Source: Variovorax paradoxus EPS
GTDB taxonomy: Bacteria > Pseudomonadota > Gammaproteobacteria > Burkholderiales > Burkholderiaceae_C
Direction of reading: 5' to 3'
DNA: 64,000 bases
Assembly: GCF_000184745.1 (NCBI RefSeq)
Contig: NC_014931.1
Span: forward strand, 2,232,001 to 2,296,000
Shown here: positions 8,044-17,016 of the stretch, in pieces
Layout of the letters: every line of letters begins with the position of its first letter
Numbering within the stretch: position 1 is the first letter of the stretch
The notes under the pieces: generated by a model
Database searches by the model: none
What the model saw: the letters and a program-made list of their open reading frames with translations, nothing else
Told to the model about the DNA's origin: nothing
Made by a program: the position numbers and the translations under genes

Positions 8044-9480
8044 ATGACGGAACCCATCGAAGAAAAGAAAGTCCCCACGAATCCCGGCGAAGAATGGCTG
8101 AAAGTCGAGTCGCTCGACCTCGACGCGCAGGGCGTTTCCCACAAGGCCGACGGCATGGTCGTTTTCATCGAAGGTGCATTGCCTTTCGAGGAAGTGCAGT
8201 TCAACGTCCATCGCCGGAAGAACAACTGGGAACAAGGCACGGTCACCCACATCCGGCGCGAATCGTCGCAGCGGGTGCGCCCGGGCTGCCCGCATTTCGG
8301 CCTGCACACCGGTGCCTGCGGCGGCTGCAAGATGCAGCACCTGGATGCAGCGGCACAGGTGGCCGTGAAGCAGCGCGCGCTGGAAGACAACCTCTGGCAC
8401 CTGGGCAAGGTGCGCCCCGAAAACGTGCTGCGCCCGCTCGAGGGCCCGGCATGGCATTACCGCTACCGCGCGCGGCTGTCGGTGCGCCACGTGGTCAAGA
8501 AGGGCACGGTGCTGATCGGCTTTCATGAGCGCAAGAGCCGCTACCTCGCCGACATGCAGGTATGCCCGGTGCTGCCCAAGCAGGTCAGCGAGATGCTGAT
8601 GCCCTTGCGCGCGCTGATCGGCTCGATGGACGCGCGCGAGACCTGTCCGCAGATCGAACTGGCCTGCGGCGATGCGCCGGACTCCACCGCACTTGGGACG
8701 ATCGCGCTGGTGCTGCGGCATCTGGAGCCCCTGTCGCGTGCCGACATCGACCGGCTGAAGGCATTTGCCGCCCAGAACGAGGGTGTCCAGTGGTGGTTGC
8801 AGGCCAAGGGGCCGGAAACGGTGAAGCTGCTGGAAGAGGGCGGCACGCCGCTGGCTTACCGCCTGCCCGAATTCGGCGTCACGATGCCGTTCAAGCCCAC
8901 CGATTTCACGCAGGTCAATCCGCATATCAATCGCGCGCTGGTGGGCAAGGCGCTTCGCCTGCTCGATGTGCAGTCCGACGAACGCGTCATCGACTGGTTC
9001 TGTGGTCTCGGCAATTTCACCCTGCCGCTGGCGAGCCGGGCGCGCGAGGTGCTGGGCATCGAAGGCAGCGACACGCTCGTGGCGCGCGCGACCGACAACC
9101 TCAAGAAGAACGAGCCCGCAACGAGCGCTCGGCGGGCGCTTTCGCCGACCACGTTCGTCGCGCGCAACCTGTTCGAGATGACGCCGGCCATGCTGGTGGC
9201 CGATGGCAGTGCCGACAAGTGGCTGGTCGATCCGCCGCGCGAAGGCGCTTTCGCGCTCGCCAAGGCGATGGCCGATCTGCATCAGCAGCCCGAGCTGCGC
9301 ACCGATGGATGGACGCCGCCCAAGCGCATCGTGTACGTGAGTTGCAACCCGTCGACGCTTGCGCGCGATGCCGGGTTGCTGGTGCATCAGGCAGGATATC
9401 GATGCACCTTCGCGGGGGTGGTCAACATGTTCCCGCACACGGCGCACGTCGAGTCGATTGCGGTCTTCGACCTGGAATGA
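8044..9480 (+). CDS. rlmD: 23S rRNA (uracil-1939-C5)-methyltransferase RlmD, 478 aa
   Basis: Methylates U1939 of 23S rRNA using SAM. The TRAM-like N-terminal domain (about 15-75) is followed by the iron-sulfur cysteines [18 protein letters not shown] and a fourth cysteine near MQVCPVLP. The Rossmann domain has [16 protein letters not shown]. The catalytic motif [11 protein letters not shown] contains the nucleophilic cysteine. [15 protein letters not shown] closes the protein as in RumA/RlmD. It lies 43 bp after rpoS and ends in its own terminator. Confidence 0.95.
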   Translation: MTEPIEEKKVPTNPGEEWLKVESLDLDAQGVSHKADGMVVFIEGALPFEEVQFNVHRRKNNWEQGTVTHIRRESSQRVRPGCPHFGLHTGACGGCKMQHLDAAAQVAVKQRALEDNLWHLGKVRPENVLRPLEGPAWHYRYRARLSVRHVVKKGTVLIGFHERKSRYLADMQVCPVLPKQVSEMLMPLRALIGSMDARETCPQIELACGDAPDSTALGTIALVLRHLEPLSRADIDRLKAFAAQNEGVQWWLQAKGPETVKLLEEGGTPLAYRLPEFGVTMPFKPTDFTQVNPHINRALVGKALRLLDVQSDERVIDWFCGLGNFTLPLASRAREVLGIEGSDTLVARATDNLKKNEPATSARRALSPTTFVARNLFEMTPAMLVADGSADKWLVDPPREGAFALAKAMADLHQQPELRTDGWTPPKRIVYVSCNPSTLARDAGLLVHQAGYRCTFAGVVNMFPHTAHVESIAVFDLE

Positions 9481-9481
9481 A

Positions 9482-9503
9482 AAAGGGCCCGAAAGGGCCC
9501 TTT
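9482..9503 (+). terminator. Terminator after rlmD
   Basis: AAAGGGCCC, loop GAAA, GGGCCCTTT, followed by GTTCTT. It lies directly after the rlmD stop codon and before the convergent Bax inhibitor-like gene. The A and T arms could let it work in both directions. Confidence 0.85.
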
Positions 9504-9528
9504 GTTCTTGAGCGCGGTTTTCGCTCGC

Positions 9529-10230
9529 TCAGTCGCGTTCGCCGCCGAAGATGCCCAGCAGGGCCAGCAGGCTCTGGAACACATTGAACAGGTCCAGGTA
9601 CAGGGCCAGCGTGGCGGTGATGTAGTTGGTTTCGCCGCCGTCCATGATCTGCTTCAGGTCATAGAGCATGTAGGCCGAGAAGATGCCGATGGCGGCCACC
9701 GAGATGACGAGCATGCCGGTGGTCGAGCCGACGAACACGTTGATGATCGCGCCGAACATCAGCACCATCGCGCCGACGAACAGGAACTTGCCCATGCCCG
9801 ACAGGTCGCGCTTGATGACCGTGGCCAGCGAGGCCATAACAAAGAACACGCCCGCCGTGCCGCCGAAGGCTGTCATGACGAGTTCGGAGCCGTTCTTGAA
9901 GCCGAGCACCATCGCGATCAGGCGCGACAGCATCAGGCCCATGAAGAAGGTGAAGGCCAAAAGCACCGGCACGCCGGCTGCCGAGTTCTTTGTCTTCTCG
10001 ATGGCAAACATGAAACCGAAGGCGCCGCCCATGAATACGATCAGGCCGAGTCCGCCGGTGAGCGAGCGCGTGAGGCCGGTGCTCACGCCGAGCCAGGCGC
10101 CCAGCACGGTGGGCAGCAGGCTCAATGCCAATAGCCAATAGGTATTGCGCAGGACGCGTTGGCGCTCCGCCTGCGGCAACGTCTGGCCGTAGCCTGTGGA
10201 AGTGTCGAGGGTGGTGACGCGGTCGCTCAT
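9529..10230 (-). CDS. Bax inhibitor-1/YccA family membrane protein, 233 aa
   Basis: A polytopic inner-membrane protein of the TMBIM/BI-1 family, whose bacterial members act as pH-sensitive calcium leak channels or modulate FtsH. After a soluble 25-residue N-terminus, seven hydrophobic segments can be counted. They include YWLLALSLLPTVLGAWLGV and AIGIFSAYMLYDLKQIMDGG, the latter holding the family's conserved aspartates. The C-terminus LALYLDLFNVFQSLLALLG is a family hallmark. The start at 10230 is the only plausible one. The gene is probably monocistronic. Confidence 0.92.
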   Translation of the reverse strand: MSDRVTTLDTSTGYGQTLPQAERQRVLRNTYWLLALSLLPTVLGAWLGVSTGLTRSLTGGLGLIVFMGGAFGFMFAIEKTKNSAAGVPVLLAFTFFMGLMLSRLIAMVLGFKNGSELVMTAFGGTAGVFFVMASLATVIKRDLSGMGKFLFVGAMVLMFGAIINVFVGSTTGMLVISVAAIGIFSAYMLYDLKQIMDGGETNYITATLALYLDLFNVFQSLLALLGIFGGERD

Positions 10231-10392
10231 GGCCGAAGCTCCTGTGGTTGCTGCTGCGCAGTTGGGCGCATTCTAGGTGTCTGCAAGAGGAGGGCGACTG
10301 AAAGACCGTATCCAGGTTGTTCTTAAGCGTCCTGGCGGCTTCGAGGTGGGCGGCCGTTATGCTGTCGGGTTTTTACGCAACCTGAGCTCAAC

Positions 10393-10800
10393 ATGAAGAC
10401 CAAATCATTCCTCGAACTCGCTGACGTCAAGGCCATCGCCGCGGCGGCCGAAGCCGAAGCCCTGAAGAACAACTGGGCCGTGACCATCGCCATCTCGGAC
10501 GATGCCGGCAATCTGCTCTGGCTGCAGCGCCTGGACGGTGCCGCGGCGCTGTCGTCGCACATTGCCCCCGCCAAGGCGCATACGGCTGCCATGGGCCGGC
10601 GCGAGAGCAAGGTCTATGAAGACATCATCAACGGCGGCCGCACAGCGTTTTTGACGGCGCCTGCTGTCCAGGGCCTGCTTGAAGGTGGCGTGCCGATCGT
10701 GAAAGACGGTCAGGTCATCGGCGCAGTCGGCGTGAGCGGCGTGAAGTCGAACGAAGACGCGCAGATTGCCAAGGCGGGCATTGCCGCGATCGGCCTCTGA
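10393..10800 (+). CDS. GlcG/HbpS-like heme-binding family protein, 135 aa
   Basis: A small DUF336-family protein. Members include HbpS, a heme-binding accessory of redox sensing in Streptomyces, and GlcG of the glycolate locus. The fold signature is visible: VTIAISDDAGNLLWLQRLDGA, then AKAHTAAMGRRES and GGVPIVKDGQVIGAVGVSGV. There is no signal peptide, so it should be cytosolic. It stands alone between divergent and convergent genes with its own terminator. It lies near hemP and the heme genes, which fits but does not prove a heme-related role. Confidence 0.85.
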   Translation: MKTKSFLELADVKAIAAAAEAEALKNNWAVTIAISDDAGNLLWLQRLDGAAALSSHIAPAKAHTAAMGRRESKVYEDIINGGRTAFLTAPAVQGLLEGGVPIVKDGQVIGAVGVSGVKSNEDAQIAKAGIAAIGL

Positions 10801-10822
10801 GTCTTTTCTCTCCGCACAAAGC

Positions 10823-10850
10823 AAAACGCCGACTTCGAGGTCGGCGTTTT
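10823..10850 (+). terminator. Terminator after the GlcG/HbpS-like gene
   Basis: AAAACGCCGAC, loop of six bases, GTCGGCGTTTT and a short T run. The symmetric A/T arms allow use from both directions. The next 130 bases up to hemP hold no gene that I can support. Confidence 0.85.
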
Positions 10851-10982
10851 CTTTGGAGCGTTCAGCGTGAAAAAAAGCTTGGCTAGTCGGCGAACCGTTG
10901 GCTAGCAAAAAACGACCCTTCGGAGATAAATCTCCTTGAGTCGCCCCACGATGAAACTTGCGCGAAGGGCGGGCTGAGCGAC

Positions 10983-11195
10983 TTACTTGGTCAGGATCAG
11001 CTTGCCGAGTTTGGTGGCCTGGAGCCGGTAGAGCGAACCGTTGTGCATGATGCCCACGGTCTTGCTTCCTTTGAGAAGCTCTGTGCTTTCGACCATTGGC
11101 ACCGGACGCGATGCCTGGATCGACGCATGGCCGCCACCCGATTGGTCGAGCGAAGGATGGTTCAGAACAGTGAAGGCATTCGGTGTGGCTGGCAT
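10983..11195 (-). CDS. hemP: Hemin uptake protein HemP, 70 aa
   Basis: A small protein linked to heme and siderophore uptake; in several beta- and gammaproteobacteria it is needed for expression of heme receptors. The conserved core is ELLKGSKTVGIMHNGSLYRLQATKLGKLILTK in the C-terminal half, read in pieces as LLKGS, IMHNG and YRLQ. The N-terminal 35 residues are variable. ATG 11195 has AAGGGA upstream. A strong Fur-box palindrome lies 29 bp before the start. Here it is separate from the hmu operon, which lies 13 kb away. Confidence 0.93.
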   Translation of the reverse strand: MPATPNAFTVLNHPSLDQSGGGHASIQASRPVPMVESTELLKGSKTVGIMHNGSLYRLQATKLGKLILTK

Positions 11196-11223
11196 TTGGA
11201 GTTCCCTTATCGAAGCGATGAGT

Positions 11224-11243
11224 GAATGATAATGATTCTCAAC
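11224..11243 (-). promoter_or_regulatory. Fur box upstream of hemP
   Basis: GAATGATAATGATTCTCAAC on the plus strand closely matches the GATAAT-type Fur consensus. It lies between exbD and hemP and would repress hemP under iron sufficiency. Confidence 0.8.
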
Positions 11244-11292
11244 AAGAAGTCAATCGCGAAGATTGATTTTTTTCACACGCTTCGAATTCAGT

Positions 11293-11706
11293 TCACTTCG
11301 CGTCGGGTTCGGTGATGAAACCGATCTTGCGCACGCCGGCTTCCCGCGCTTCCGACATGGCCTTGGCAACACGCTCGTAGCGCACGGCCTTGTCGCCGCG
11401 GATGTGCAGTTCGGGCTGCGGCTCCTTGGCGGCTTCGGCGGCGAGGCGGTTTGGCAGTTCGCTGTCGTCGATCTTCTGCTCGTTCCAGTAGTAGCTGCCG
11501 TCTGCCGTGACGCTGAACAGGATGTTCTGCGGCTTGGGCTGCTCGGGCTCGCTGCTGGCGCGCGGCAGGTCGATGTTGACCGCGTGCTTCATCACCGGCA
11601 CGGTGATGATGAAGATGATCAGGAGCACCAGCATGACGTCGACCAGCGGCGTCATGTTGATCTCGTTCATCACCTCATCGGGTTCGTCTTGTGTTCCGAA
11701 AGCCAT
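11293..11706 (-). CDS. exbD: ExbD/TolR energy transducer subunit, 137 aa
   Basis: Part of the ExbB-ExbD proton-driven motor that energises TonB. A short cytoplasmic N-terminus is followed by one membrane helix. That region, NEINMTPLVDVMLVLLIIF, contains the essential aspartate (PLVDVML). The remainder is the periplasmic domain ending KIGFITEP. Length is normal. It starts five bases after exbB and closes the tonB-exbB-exbD unit. Confidence 0.95.
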   Translation of the reverse strand: MAFGTQDEPDEVMNEINMTPLVDVMLVLLIIFIITVPVMKHAVNIDLPRASSEPEQPKPQNILFSVTADGSYYWNEQKIDDSELPNRLAAEAAKEPQPELHIRGDKAVRYERVAKAMSEAREAGVRKIGFITEPDAK

Positions 11707-11711
11707 GGCGT

Positions 11712-12428
11712 TCAGCCCTTCTTGAGCGGAACCACGATCGCGTCGCCGCTACCGCTTTGCACGCGGGCGCCGGTCACGAAGTAGGCGTGCAGATCGTGGG
11801 CGAAGCTGTTGAGCTTGGTCAGCACGAACTTGTTGCCGCGAACCAGCGCGTTGTAGCCGAGCACCGCGGGGATCGCCACTGCCAGGCCGAGCGCCGTCAT
11901 GATCAGCGCCTCGCCGATCGGACCCGCCACCTTGTCGATGGTGGCCTGGCCGGCCGAGCCGATGCTCATCAGTGCGTGGTAGATGCCCCAGACCGTGCCG
12001 AAGAGTCCGATGAACGGCGCCGTGGAACCCACCGATGCCAGGATGGCCAGGCCGGTTTGAAGGCGTGCGGTGAATGCGTCGATGCCGTTGCGGAGGGCTC
12101 GCGTGATCCAGTCGCTCACGTCGAGTGCATCGTGCAGGTGGGCCTTGGTGTTGCGGTGGTGAGCTGCCGCCTCGCGGCCTTCGAGCGCCAGTGCGCGGAA
12201 GGGGTTGCTGTCGTCCTTGCCGAGCTTGTTCAGCGCGGTGGCGAAGTCTTCGCTGTGCCAGAAGTCCTGCGAGTTCTTGGCAAGGCGCTTGTACTTGATG
12301 ACGTCGAGTGCCTTGACGATGATCACGATCCACGATGCAAGCGACATGCCGATCAACAGCACCGCGACGGCCTTGGTGACGAAGTCGCCCTGATTCCAGA
12401 CGTTCATCAAGCCGAAATGGGATTCCAT
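11712..12428 (-). CDS. exbB: ExbB/TolQ proton channel subunit, 238 aa
   Basis: Forms the pentameric proton channel of the TonB system. Three membrane helices are visible: near 18-40 (AVAVLLIGMSLASWIVII), around 130-155, and around 175-200. The conserved block LAILASVGSTAPFIGLFGTV marks the MotA/TolQ/ExbB fold. The next block, GPIGEALIMTALGLAVAIPA, holds the channel-lining threonine. It lies between tonB (22 bp upstream) and exbD. Confidence 0.95.
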   Translation of the reverse strand: MESHFGLMNVWNQGDFVTKAVAVLLIGMSLASWIVIIVKALDVIKYKRLAKNSQDFWHSEDFATALNKLGKDDSNPFRALALEGREAAAHHRNTKAHLHDALDVSDWITRALRNGIDAFTARLQTGLAILASVGSTAPFIGLFGTVWGIYHALMSIGSAGQATIDKVAGPIGEALIMTALGLAVAIPAVLGYNALVRGNKFVLTKLNSFAHDLHAYFVTGARVQSGSGDAIVVPLKKG

Positions 12429-12450
12429 ACGAAGTTGCTCCAGAGAAAAA

Positions 12451-13155
12451 TTAGTTCAAGACGTAGTTGACGGGGGCGTCATAGGACATGGCCTGAACCA
12501 CGCCGTTGACCTTGCCGGGCACGAACCGGCATTTCATGATGTATTCGATGGCGGCCTCGTCGAGGCGTTCGAAACCGCTGGATTTCTTGACCTCGGCGCT
12601 CTTGGGCAGCCCGTCGACGCCGACGAGCACCTTGACGATCACCTTGCCCTGCTCGCCGAGCCGTTTGCTCATGGCGGGGTAGACGGCCTTGGGGTTCTGC
12701 AGGTAGTCGGCGTTGCTCGAGGGCAGTTGCACCGCGGGCGGGGCCGGAGGTGCCGGCGGCAGTGCGGGCGGAGCCGGCGGTATGGGCGCAGCCGGGGGTG
12801 CTGGCGGAGGAGGCGGTTCCGTGGTGCCCACGGGTGCCTGCGGGGCTGGCGTGGGCTTGGGTTCGCGGATGGCTTGCGGCCGCGGTGGAGGCGGCGCCTT
12901 GGCCACTTTCGGAGGAGGTGGCGGGGGTGGCGGAGGGTCTACCTTGGGCTTCGGCGCTTCGATGAACTGGCTCATTATTTCGACCGGAATCACCACTTCG
13001 GCAGCGCGCCGCAGCAACCCGCTTTGCAGCGCCCAGAGCGCAGCCGCATGAAACACGATGACACCGCTCGCAATGACGACATTGCGCGAGAGGCCAAAAA
13101 CCGAGGGGGGAGGGGCAAAGCGGTCAGTCACGATCAACCATTCGAATGCGGGCAC
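12451..13155 (-). CDS. tonB: Energy transducer TonB, 234 aa
   Basis: Couples inner-membrane proton motive force to outer-membrane receptors. One N-terminal membrane anchor lies around 22-45 (NVVIASGVIVFHAAALWAL), including the conserved histidine that contacts ExbD. A long Pro/Ala/Lys-rich periplasmic spacer (about 65-155) includes a nine-proline run. The C-terminal domain runs from about 160 (YPAMSKRLGEQGKVIVKVLV) to the end. The first in-frame start is GTG 13155 with no clear ribosome site; TTG 13137 or GTG 13131 are alternatives. It probably belongs to the Fur-controlled unit led by bfd. Confidence 0.93.
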   Translation of the reverse strand: MPAFEWLIVTDRFAPPPSVFGLSRNVVIASGVIVFHAAALWALQSGLLRRAAEVVIPVEIMSQFIEAPKPKVDPPPPPPPPPKVAKAPPPPRPQAIREPKPTPAPQAPVGTTEPPPPPAPPAAPIPPAPPALPPAPPAPPAVQLPSSNADYLQNPKAVYPAMSKRLGEQGKVIVKVLVGVDGLPKSAEVKKSSGFERLDEAAIEYIMKCRFVPGKVNGVVQAMSYDAPVNYVLN

Positions 13156-13194
13156 GCCTAAACGTGCCCCGATTGCAGCAAAACCGCTACGACG

Positions 13195-13269
13195 TTACTT
13201 GCGAAAAATCCACCAGACCGAGCCTGCGACCAGGATCAGGCTGCCGCCGAGTGCCGAGACGAGTTCCAT
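13195..13269 (-). CDS. Candidate 24-residue membrane peptide
   Basis: A tiny frame between bfd and tonB encodes MELVSALGGSLILVAGSVWW followed by IFRK. It is one hydrophobic helix with a basic end, the usual layout of a small single-pass membrane protein with its C-terminus in the cytoplasm. GGAAAGCAAGG lies just before its ATG. It overlaps the 3' end of bfd by 34 bp in another frame. Size alone makes it uncertain; conservation across relatives would decide. Confidence 0.35.
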   Translation of the reverse strand: MELVSALGGSLILVAGSVWWIFRK

Positions 13270-13508
13270 GCCTTGCTTTCCGTAATGGAGTTGGCAAGCT
13301 GGATCGCCCTCGGACCCGATTCGCGATTCAACGCGGCGGTCGGATGCGAAGCGCTGCATTGCGCGACGATATCGCGCGCACATCCTTCACATTGGCCACA
13401 TTGTGTGGCCACGCCCAGTTCGAATTGCACTTCGTCAAAAGTCATGCCGGCTCGCACATGGCGTGCGATTTCACGGTCAGAAACTCGATGGCAGACGCAA
13501 ACGATCAT
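13236..13508 (-). CDS. bfd: Bacterioferritin-associated ferredoxin, 90 aa
   Basis: A [2Fe-2S] ferredoxin that donates electrons to bacterioferritin to release iron. The four ligands are in MIVCVCHRVSD and GVATQCGQCEGCARD, giving C-x-C and C-x2-C as in Bfd. ATG 13508 starts exactly at the family N-terminus; longer starts add nothing conserved. About 25 residues after the BFD domain are not conserved and partly overlap a small membrane-peptide frame. A Fur-like box lies 45 bp upstream, as expected for a gene induced by iron starvation. Confidence 0.92.
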   Translation of the reverse strand: MIVCVCHRVSDREIARHVRAGMTFDEVQFELGVATQCGQCEGCARDIVAQCSASHPTAALNRESGPRAIQLANSITESKAWNSSRHSAAA

Positions 13509-13552
13509 GGCTGTGAAGCGGGCAGTTGGCTGGCTGTTGGTTGCCCGATTAT

Positions 13553-13575
13553 AAATAAGAATCCATCGCATTTGC
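13553..13575 (-). promoter_or_regulatory. Fur-like box upstream of bfd
   Basis: The palindrome contains AATAAGAATCCATCGCATTT (plus strand), matching the outer arms of the other Fur boxes here but degenerate in the centre. It would control bfd and perhaps tonB-exbB-exbD downstream. Confidence 0.55.
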
Positions 13576-13621
13576 AATAACTATGGTGTTACTGGGCTTA
13601 TCGACGACTCTCCGGCGCCCG

Positions 13622-14302
13622 CTATACCTCCGACCAGAGCCGCAATAGGTTGTGGTAGTGGCCCGTCAGCGCCACCGTCTCTTCGCATTCGCCCAGCCGG
13701 GCGCGCAATTTCTGGATGTTCTGGTCGAGCTCGAACAGCATGCTGCGCTGCTGGTCGTTGCGCACCATGCTCTGGAGCCAGAAGAACGAGCAAACCCGCG
13801 CCCCGCGCGTCACGGGGTGAACGCGGTGCAGGCTGCTTGCCGGATAAAGAATGAGGTCGCCGGCCGGCAGCTTCACTTCGTGCGAGCCATAGGTGTCGAT
13901 CACCTCGAGCTCGCCGCCGTCGTAATCTTCCGGATCGCACAGGAACAGCGTGCAGGACAGGTCGGTGCGCAGTTGCTGGCCACCTCCGGGCAGCGCGCGC
14001 ACCGCGCCGTCGATGTGGACGCCGTAGTGCTCGCCCCCTTCATAGCGATTGAAGAGCGGCGGAACAAACCGCGAGGGCAGGGCGGCCGAAAAGAAAAGCG
14101 AATGACGCGCCAGCGCAGCAAGCACCGTGGCCCCGAGTTCGCGCCCGACAGCCGATGACTCTGGCAACTGCCGGTTGCGCTTGACCTGCGCGCCTTGCGC
14201 GCCAACCGTCTCGCGGCCATCGATCCATTTCGTCGCATCCAGCGCGGCGCGCATGTCGCGCACCTGGGCGGGACTCAAGACGTCGGGCACGTGCAGCATC
14301 AT
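13622..14302 (-). CDS. PiuC/YbiX-type Fe(II)/2-oxoglutarate dioxygenase, 226 aa
   Basis: A PKHD-type hydroxylase usually encoded beside catecholate siderophore receptors, as here (Fiu-YbiX in E. coli, PiuA-PiuC in Pseudomonas). Iron ligands are in [18 protein letters not shown] (His and Asp) and [15 protein letters not shown] (His), followed by the arginine that binds 2-oxoglutarate. Start ATG 14302 has GGAG upstream. It lies downstream of the receptor on the same strand but is separated by a terminator. The physiological substrate of this family is not established. Confidence 0.93.
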   Translation of the reverse strand: MMLHVPDVLSPAQVRDMRAALDATKWIDGRETVGAQGAQVKRNRQLPESSAVGRELGATVLAALARHSLFFSAALPSRFVPPLFNRYEGGEHYGVHIDGAVRALPGGGQQLRTDLSCTLFLCDPEDYDGGELEVIDTYGSHEVKLPAGDLILYPASSLHRVHPVTRGARVCSFFWLQSMVRNDQQRSMLFELDQNIQKLRARLGECEETVALTGHYHNLLRLWSEV

Positions 14303-14327
14303 TTTTCAGGCACTCCGCAAAGAGAAA

Positions 14328-14350
14328 AGCCCCGGCACGGGGCCGGGGCT
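14328..14350 (-). terminator. Terminator after the siderophore receptor gene
   Basis: On the minus strand AGCCCCGGC, a five-base loop and GCCGGGGCT are followed by TTTTCTCTTT. It lies between the receptor stop and the PiuC start, so some read-through or a separate promoter is needed for the hydroxylase. Confidence 0.85.
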
Positions 14351-14393
14351 CGAGTTTCGCACCGCGCCGGGCGGACCCGGCAGGCAACAAGGA

Positions 14394-16775
14394 TCAGAAC
14401 GCGAAGTTCGCGGTGATCTTTGCCGAGCGGGGCGTGCCCGGCGTGTAGCGGTAGCCGCTCTTGTTGATGGCCGCCGCGTACTCCTTGTCGAACAGGTTGG
14501 AGATGTTCAGCTGGATATCGACGTTCTTGTTGATGCGGTAGGACGCCATGGCGTCGAATACCCAGTACGCGTCGATATAGGCCGGCGTACCCACCGCGCC
14601 GTCGGTGCCGCGGTGCAGTTTGCCGTTGTAGCGCGCGCCGCCGCCGATGGTCAGGCCGAACGGGAACTGGTAGGTGGTCCAGGCGGTGAAGGCGTTCTTC
14701 GGCGTGTAGACCAGCACGTTGGTGCCGTCGGCAGTGACGTTGGGACCGCTCTGGACCTTGGTGTCCATCGTCGTGAACCCGGCCGTCACGCCCCAGCGTT
14801 CGGTGATGCTGCCCGCCAGGCCCAGTTCGATGCCCTGAACGCGCTTCTTGCCGCTCTGGTAGTAGACCGAGGGGTTGGTCGGGTCTTGCACCACTTCATT
14901 GGTCACGTCGGTGCGATAGAGCGCGCCGGTCAGCGACAGCTTGTCGTTCATCACGTCCCACTTCGTGCCGATTTCGAAGGTCTTGGCCTTCTGCGGCAGG
15001 AAGTCGGTGCGCGCAGCGCTGTTGCCCGAGCCGGCGGCCGACAGCGAGAAGTTCGCGCCGCCCGGAGGCTGGGCCGACGTGCCGTAGGCCGCGTAGATGC
15101 TGCCGTTCTTCACGGGCTTGTAGACCACGCCGATCTTGCCGGTGAACAGGTTGTCCGAGAGCTTGAGCGACGAGGGCACGAGCGTGCCGACCGGCAGGCC
15201 CGGGTTGGTCGTTGCGGTCGACAGCGTCGAGCCCTGGAACGACGTGTTGTAGTGGTCGAAGCGCAGGCCCCCCGTGATCTGCCACTGCTCGTTGAGCTTC
15301 ACCGTGTCGAAGGCATACAGGCCGACGGTGTTGGTCACGCCCTTGCTGTCGGCGCCGCTCTGGATGCGGCTGTAGCCGTTGACATAGGGGTTCGGTGCGT
15401 AGAGGTTCGCAGCCGGCCAGGCGCCGTTCTGGATCGCTTTGCCGTTGAACAGCGCGCCTGGAGCGAAGTAGCCCAGGTTCGACTGTTCTTCGCGGATCAG
15501 CTCCACGCCTGCGCTCAGCGAGTGGCTCACGCTTCCGGTGTCGAACTTGGCGGTCACGTTCGTCTGGTTGACGAAAATCGTGTTTTCCTGGTTCTTGCTG
15601 GTTGGCGAGTTGCGCGTGACTGCCCAACTGGAGGGAAGGCCCGGGATCGGCGTGCTGAGGAATGCCGTATTGGCGGAGGGAGGCGGGTTGCCGTTGGTTC
15701 CCAGGCCGCCCAGCATGAACGACGTCAGCATGTAGTCCTGCTTCGTCTTGCCGTAGCGCGTGGTGTTGCGCAGCGTGACATCGGGCGTGAAGTCGTGCTC
15801 GACGCGTGCGGTGAACATGTCCGCCGTGACCTTGTTGAAGTCGTACGACGTGCCGTAGAAGTTCTTCGAATCGACCGGTGCAGCGTAGTTCAGGAAGCTG
15901 CGGCGACGTGCGCCGAGCGCCGTCGGATCGGGGTTCGAGTAGCTGGGCAGGCCAATGGTCGGCACGCCGCCGTCGGGGACGTTGTTCTGGTCGACGTGCA
16001 GGTAGTCGAAATAGAAGCGCGTGGGCGAGTTCAGGCCGAGTGCGATCGACGGTGCAATGGCCGTGTGCTTGTTCTTGACAAAGTCGCGGCCTGCAACGCC
16101 CGAGTCTTCCGTCACCGCGTTCAGGCGGAATGCCGCGCCGATGCCGTTGGCGCTGCTGAGCGACTTGTTCCAGTCGATGCTGCCGCGCTTGTAGTCGGCG
16201 CTGCCGAAGCCGATCGAGCCGAGGAAGCTGTCTTCGAGCTTCGGCTTCTTGGTCACGAGGTTGATGTAGCCGGTAGGCGAGGTGCGGCCGACGTCGGTAC
16301 CCGACGGACCTTTCACGACTTCGACCTGCTCGATGTTGAACACGTCGCGCGAGACCGAGCCGAGGTCGCGGATGCCGTCCACGAAGATGCTGCTCGAACT
16401 GTCGAAGCCGCGCATGAAGACCGCGTCGCCGGTGTTCGTGTTGCCGTTCTCCCCGAGGAAGAAAGTGCCCACGCCGGGCGTGTTGCGCAGCGCCTCGGTC
16501 AGTGTCGTCGCGCCTTGTTCGCGGATGACCTGTTCCTTGATGACCTGCACGGTTTGCGGCGTGTTCAACAGCGGTGCCGTGAACTTGGGGTTGGCCGAGG
16601 TGTCGGTCTTGTAGTCGACGCCCGCGGAGTCCTGCACGCGAACTTCGGGCAGTGCGCTGTTTGCCTGTGCAAAGGCGGCGGGGGCCGCAATGGCCATCAG
16701 CGTTGCGGCGGCAGCGCCGGAGAGGCTGGGAACGGCACGCGCGACGGCGTGTTTGCGGCTCTTGATGTAGGCCAT
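14394..16775 (-). CDS. fiu: TonB-dependent catecholate siderophore receptor (Fiu-like), 793 aa
   Basis: An outer-membrane receptor for ferric catecholates. A signal peptide ends around AAFAQA (residue 36). The plug domain follows with NTPQTVQVIKEQVIREQG and VEVVKGPSGTDVGRTSPTG, and a long beta-barrel ends in ITANFAF with the terminal aromatic residue needed for outer-membrane assembly. Start ATG 16775 is preceded by CGGAG. A Fur-like box lies about 130 bp upstream. The neighbouring PiuC-type hydroxylase and the flavoreductase cluster support a siderophore role. Ligand identity cannot be read from sequence. Confidence 0.92.
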   Translation of the reverse strand: MAYIKSRKHAVARAVPSLSGAAAATLMAIAAPAAFAQANSALPEVRVQDSAGVDYKTDTSANPKFTAPLLNTPQTVQVIKEQVIREQGATTLTEALRNTPGVGTFFLGENGNTNTGDAVFMRGFDSSSSIFVDGIRDLGSVSRDVFNIEQVEVVKGPSGTDVGRTSPTGYINLVTKKPKLEDSFLGSIGFGSADYKRGSIDWNKSLSSANGIGAAFRLNAVTEDSGVAGRDFVKNKHTAIAPSIALGLNSPTRFYFDYLHVDQNNVPDGGVPTIGLPSYSNPDPTALGARRRSFLNYAAPVDSKNFYGTSYDFNKVTADMFTARVEHDFTPDVTLRNTTRYGKTKQDYMLTSFMLGGLGTNGNPPPSANTAFLSTPIPGLPSSWAVTRNSPTSKNQENTIFVNQTNVTAKFDTGSVSHSLSAGVELIREEQSNLGYFAPGALFNGKAIQNGAWPAANLYAPNPYVNGYSRIQSGADSKGVTNTVGLYAFDTVKLNEQWQITGGLRFDHYNTSFQGSTLSTATTNPGLPVGTLVPSSLKLSDNLFTGKIGVVYKPVKNGSIYAAYGTSAQPPGGANFSLSAAGSGNSAARTDFLPQKAKTFEIGTKWDVMNDKLSLTGALYRTDVTNEVVQDPTNPSVYYQSGKKRVQGIELGLAGSITERWGVTAGFTTMDTKVQSGPNVTADGTNVLVYTPKNAFTAWTTYQFPFGLTIGGGARYNGKLHRGTDGAVGTPAYIDAYWVFDAMASYRINKNVDIQLNISNLFDKEYAAAINKSGYRYTPGTPRSAKITANFAF

Positions 16776-16903
16776 GTAGTTTTCTCCGAAAAAGGGGCGG
16801 CGAACTGAAGGACTCGACTGGCGATGTCCGCACGCACGCTTTCAGAATGAGAAAACCGCTGGACTGGCTGGGTGAGTCAATTTGCGCTGGAGCGCAAAGC
16901 GAT

Positions 16904-16928
16904 GCGAATAATAGTGTTTCTCATTAGC
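16904..16928 (-). promoter_or_regulatory. Fur-like box upstream of the siderophore receptor
   Basis: The core AATAATAGTGTTTCTCATTA (plus strand) matches the 25-bp palindromic pattern seen before the other iron genes. The 240-bp gap that contains it, between this receptor and the upstream flavoreductase gene on the same strand, has no other feature that I can support. Confidence 0.65.
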
Positions 16929-17016
16929 CTTTGAGGGGCATTTGCAAACTTAAGCCATAAGTTTTGCCGCACTGTTGTCAGTAAGCAACTGACCCGCCTG
17001 CGAGTCCGCTCGAAGG

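Noticed and set aside
12900..12960. Tandem repeat in the tonB spacer
   Set aside because: The GGTGGCGG-type repetition is the coding sequence of the polyproline run and is normal for TonB proteins.
14127..16808. 893-residue plus-strand frame antisense to the siderophore receptor
   Set aside because: Composition is that of a mirror frame of a GC-rich gene, and the receptor on the minus strand has full conserved motifs.
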